DNA from: Thermoprotei archaeon
GTDB lineage: Archaea > Thermoproteota > Thermoprotei > QMSL01 > B3-G16
Length of the DNA: 8,052 bases
Direction: 5' to 3'
Assembly: GCA_021158375.1 (NCBI GenBank)
Contig: JAGGUS010000047.1
Coordinates: 1 to 8,052 of the forward strand
The position numbers and the translations under genes are program-made. Positions 5,860-8,052 of the stretch are shown here, one piece after another (position 1 is the stretch's first letter; every line of letters starts with the position of its first letter). The notes under the pieces were generated by a model. That model had not been told where the DNA came from. It ran no database searches and was given only the letters and a program-made list of their open reading frames with translations.

Positions 5860-7230
5860 GTGAACGTTGATAGAAGGGTCATTCAAGGAACAACCGTACT
5901 CTTAGTATTGATCGTTATGGTAGCGGGAGCATACATAGCAAAATTTAGTGTAAAGCAGATAATGTCGTTAATTGTATTTAGCCTAATGATAATAGGAGTA
6001 TTGTTCCTCTGGGAGTATAAGGTAATAATAGCGTTCTCCGGATTAGCACTTATGTTTATATTCGGACTAATAAATGTTCACTACTTAATACATTCGGCAA
6101 ACTTAGAAATAATAATATTCCTTATATGTATGATGATTGTTGTAGGATTTCTTGAGGAGCGGGGCTTCTTTGAATACATGATGAGGATTATCGTTTATAG
6201 AATAGGGGATAATGCCGAGTTATTAGTAGTTATATTGATGTTACTTTCAGGAGTATTGTCATCTATAATTGGAAATATAACGACAATGCTTATTATCACT
6301 ACTAACGTACTCTACCTAACTGCGAGATATAACCTAAGCCCAATACCACTTATATTAATGACCGCATTTGCATCAAATGTAGGTAGTTCAGCAATGCTCA
6401 TGGGAAATCCAGTAGGTGTAATAGTTGCATTTAGGGGAGGACTAACGCTATCAGACTTCATAAGAGTTGCTACGCCAGTAGCATTAACAGCCTTGACGCT
6501 TCTAATAATTGTGAATTTGAGAATGTTCAAAAATTATCTACAACAAATGAAGAGAGCACTAAGGAGAGAGGATAAAAAAAGTGAAGAAGAAGGTATAGTC
6601 AAGGATTTAGACGTCTGTATTGTAGTGTTTGTGGGACTACTCGTAGGGCTTTTACTCTATCATAAGTTAGAGGAACTATTTAACTTAGAGAAGAACACAC
6701 TCTTACTTGGAGTGGCACTATTTTTTGCAAGCATATGCTTGATATTAGATAGGAAATCCATTAGAGATATCGTAGAGCATAGGGTTGATTGGTATACACT
6801 ATTGTTCTTCATGATATTCTTCGGAGCTGTTGGATCACTAGAATACACAGGAGTTAGCGAGAAGATAGCAGAGCTTTTAGCAGGAATCTCACATGAGAAG
6901 ATAACGCTTATAGTAATCCTCACGCTATTTACGGGGGTGTTAAGTGCATTTCTCGATAACGTTTTAGCAGTAGCCACTATAACACCAGTAATAGAGAACT
7001 TGAAAGCTTTAGGACTAGAGGTAGAGCCTCTGTGGTGGGCCGTACTATTTGGAGCTACATTCTTTGGTAATTTGACAACAATAGCTAGCGCTGGTAACAT
7101 AGTTGCACTAGGGATAATGGAAAGACGAGGATATCATATGGAATTGTCGGAGTGGGTTAAACACGGAATACCAACAACATTAGTTACAGCATTAGTTGCA
7201 TTGAGCATGTTATATTTAATATATCACTAG
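5860..7230 (+). CDS. ArsB/NhaD/SLC13-type (ion transporter superfamily) permease
   Basis: Integral membrane transporter, 456 residues, with about 11-12 hydrophobic helices. The family's inverted two-repeat organisation is visible. Repeat 1 has GVLSSIIGNITTMLIITT (131-148) and then ASNVGSSAMLMGNPVGVIVA (171-190). Repeat 2 has GVLSAFLDNVLAVATITPVI (359-378) and then FGNLTTIASAGNIVALGI (402-419). The half-helix serine/asparagine motifs are the substrate and ion-binding loops in this superfamily. The repeats are separated by a charged cytoplasmic loop (about 222-250). Members export arsenite, exchange Na+/H+, or move dicarboxylates or other anions; sequence reading cannot choose, and no arsenic genes are nearby. 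Repeat 2 keeps the Asp-Asn pair (366-367) while repeat 1 has Gly-Asn (138-139). The start is GTG at 5860, with GGTGA at 5848-5852 as ribosome binding site. The gene ends sharing CTAG with the convergent neighbour. Confidence 0.9.
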   Translation: MNVDRRVIQGTTVLLVLIVMVAGAYIAKFSVKQIMSLIVFSLMIIGVLFLWEYKVIIAFSGLALMFIFGLINVHYLIHSANLEIIIFLICMMIVVGFLEERGFFEYMMRIIVYRIGDNAELLVVILMLLSGVLSSIIGNITTMLIITTNVLYLTARYNLSPIPLILMTAFASNVGSSAMLMGNPVGVIVAFRGGLTLSDFIRVATPVALTALTLLIIVNLRMFKNYLQQMKRALRREDKKSEEEGIVKDLDVCIVVFVGLLVGLLLYHKLEELFNLEKNTLLLGVALFFASICLILDRKSIRDIVEHRVDWYTLLFFMIFFGAVGSLEYTGVSEKIAELLAGISHEKITLIVILTLFTGVLSAFLDNVLAVATITPVIENLKALGLEVEPLWWAVLFGATFFGNLTTIASAGNIVALGIMERRGYHMELSEWVKHGIPTTLVTALVALSMLYLIYH

Positions 7231-8036
7231 GGTAAACTTGGCTTAGCCATAAGGATGCACTTATTATCCTTCAAAGTGAACCAAACGTTATACCCGTTGT
7301 TCTGCAATAATAATATCACGGGGCCCCATGGGAAATCCTGAGGATTAGTTACTTCTATCTCATATCGCCCTCTAGAGAATACTATCCTTCCCCGATCACC
7401 AATAACTCTTGATAATGTTTCCTCTAGATTCTTTACAGGTTTTGATAAAGCTTCAAGCGTGAGAGCTCGTTCTGCCTCAAAGCTCTCCACTCTCTTTCTA
7501 TACGTATCGATTTCCTTTTCTAAATCCTTTATTCTTGCCTTCAAGCTTTCTATCGTCCTTGTCTCTTGTACTTTACCTAATGTTATGCCTAAATTTTTGA
7601 TTATATTCTCTGCATTTTTAGCTATTATATCCTTAAAGCCCCAACCTAAGGCGATCCCTATGCCTACAGCAGCACCTATAGCGAGCCCTTCAGCTAAAGC
7701 CTTAGCGAATATATAGAAGATCGTGACATCTACTTTCATTACGCTTAGAGAGATTATGATTGTTGCGAAGCCCATTATTACTTTAGTCATGAACACTAGT
7801 ATTCTAGAAAGCATTACACTGCTACCTTCTGTCATTGCACCTACGAAATTACCCAAGAAGTCAGTGAAGAAGAAGCCGAGTACTAATATTATGATACCTC
7901 CTAAGAAATACGGTAGATACGATACAACGCTACGTAAGATAGAGCTTAAGGTTTCAAGGCCTAATGCCTCGGATGCTGCTAGAATTCCTAGAAGAAATAT
8001 TATCCATTTGATTAAAGACCCTACTATGCTCGACAT
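7227..8036 (-). CDS. MscS-type conserved transmembrane-helix protein with coiled coil and extra C-terminal domain
   Basis: Membrane protein of 269 residues resembling the small conserved TM-helix family linked to mechanosensitive channels (TM_helix, PF05552-like). Hydrophobic helices are predicted at about 8-27, 40-62, 76-100 and 104-132. The two halves each show a helix pair, the second ending in the Gly/Ala-rich AEGLAIGAAVGIGIALGWGF (115-134), like the pore-adjacent helix of this family, then KDIIAKNAENI. The usual MscS beta domain is not seen. Instead there is a charged coiled coil (about 155-212, SLKARIKDLEKEIDTYRKRV at 164-183) and a compact alpha/beta tail (215-269) with RIVFSRGRYEIEV. 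Channel function is possible but unproven. The ATG at 8036 has only a weak AAGGTC upstream, and the frame stays open to the window's right edge, so a longer start cannot be excluded. Confidence 0.8.
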   Translation of the reverse strand: MSSIVGSLIKWIIFLLGILAASEALGLETLSSILRSVVSYLPYFLGGIIILVLGFFFTDFLGNFVGAMTEGSSVMLSRILVFMTKVIMGFATIIISLSVMKVDVTIFYIFAKALAEGLAIGAAVGIGIALGWGFKDIIAKNAENIIKNLGITLGKVQETRTIESLKARIKDLEKEIDTYRKRVESFEAERALTLEALSKPVKNLEETLSRVIGDRGRIVFSRGRYEIEVTNPQDFPWGPVILLLQNNGYNVWFTLKDNKCILMAKPSLP

Positions 8037-8052
8037 CTGAATTTTTGACCTT

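Noticed and set aside
6660..7100. Minus-strand open frame of 146 residues inside the transporter gene
   Set aside because: Antisense shadow of conserved transporter repeat motifs; Ser/Asn-rich with no recognisable features.
7723..8040. Plus-strand open frame of 105 residues opposite the MscS-type gene
   Set aside because: Shadow of the real minus-strand gene; composition is unlike a natural protein and no domain is visible.
1..8052. CRISPR arrays, tRNA or rRNA genes, insertion sequences, toxin-antitoxin or defence genes
   Set aside because: No regularly spaced repeats, no cloverleaf-like sequence, no transposase motifs or terminal inverted repeats were seen; almost all of the window is coding.

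Overview
The window looks like chromosomal DNA from a thermophilic archaeon, most likely Thermoproteota (Crenarchaeota). It is AT-rich, isoleucine is often ATA and arginine mostly AGA/AGG. Upstream regions carry archaeal TATA boxes with purine-rich BRE-like flanks instead of -35/-10 pairs. One gene appears leaderless, while operon genes have GGAGG Shine-Dalgarno sites. The species cannot be named from sequence reading alone.

Layout: the left 5 kb, on the minus strand, is an Opp/Dpp-type ABC importer. Read 5' to 3' on that strand it holds a membrane-anchored substrate-binding protein (4976-2955), permease DppB (2833-1829), permease DppC (1832-876) and ATPase DppD (883 to the left edge, incomplete). 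dppB/dppC overlap by 4 bases and dppC/dppD by 8, so they should be translationally coupled. The binding-protein gene is separated from dppB by 121 bases containing T-tracts, a small inverted repeat and a good TATA box, which suggests dppBCD has its own promoter. A second ATPase gene (dppF) would be expected beyond the left edge.

The right 3 kb is unrelated. A short divergent promoter region (4977-5051) leads on the plus strand to an unrecognised 236-residue protein (5052-5762), then a 456-residue ArsB/NhaD/SLC13-type ion transporter (5860-7230). The latter ends tail-to-tail, sharing a CTAG, with a minus-strand MscS-type transmembrane-helix protein (8036-7227) that carries a coiled coil and a small C-terminal domain.

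The standout observation is that the substrate-binding protein appears to be a natural circular permutation of the SBP_bac_5 (DppA/OppA) fold. The segment that normally ends the protein lies at its beginning, directly after the membrane anchor and linker. The normal N-terminus begins at about residue 171, and the protein ends where the relocated segment would normally start. I know of no description of such a permutation in this family, but I could not search for one.
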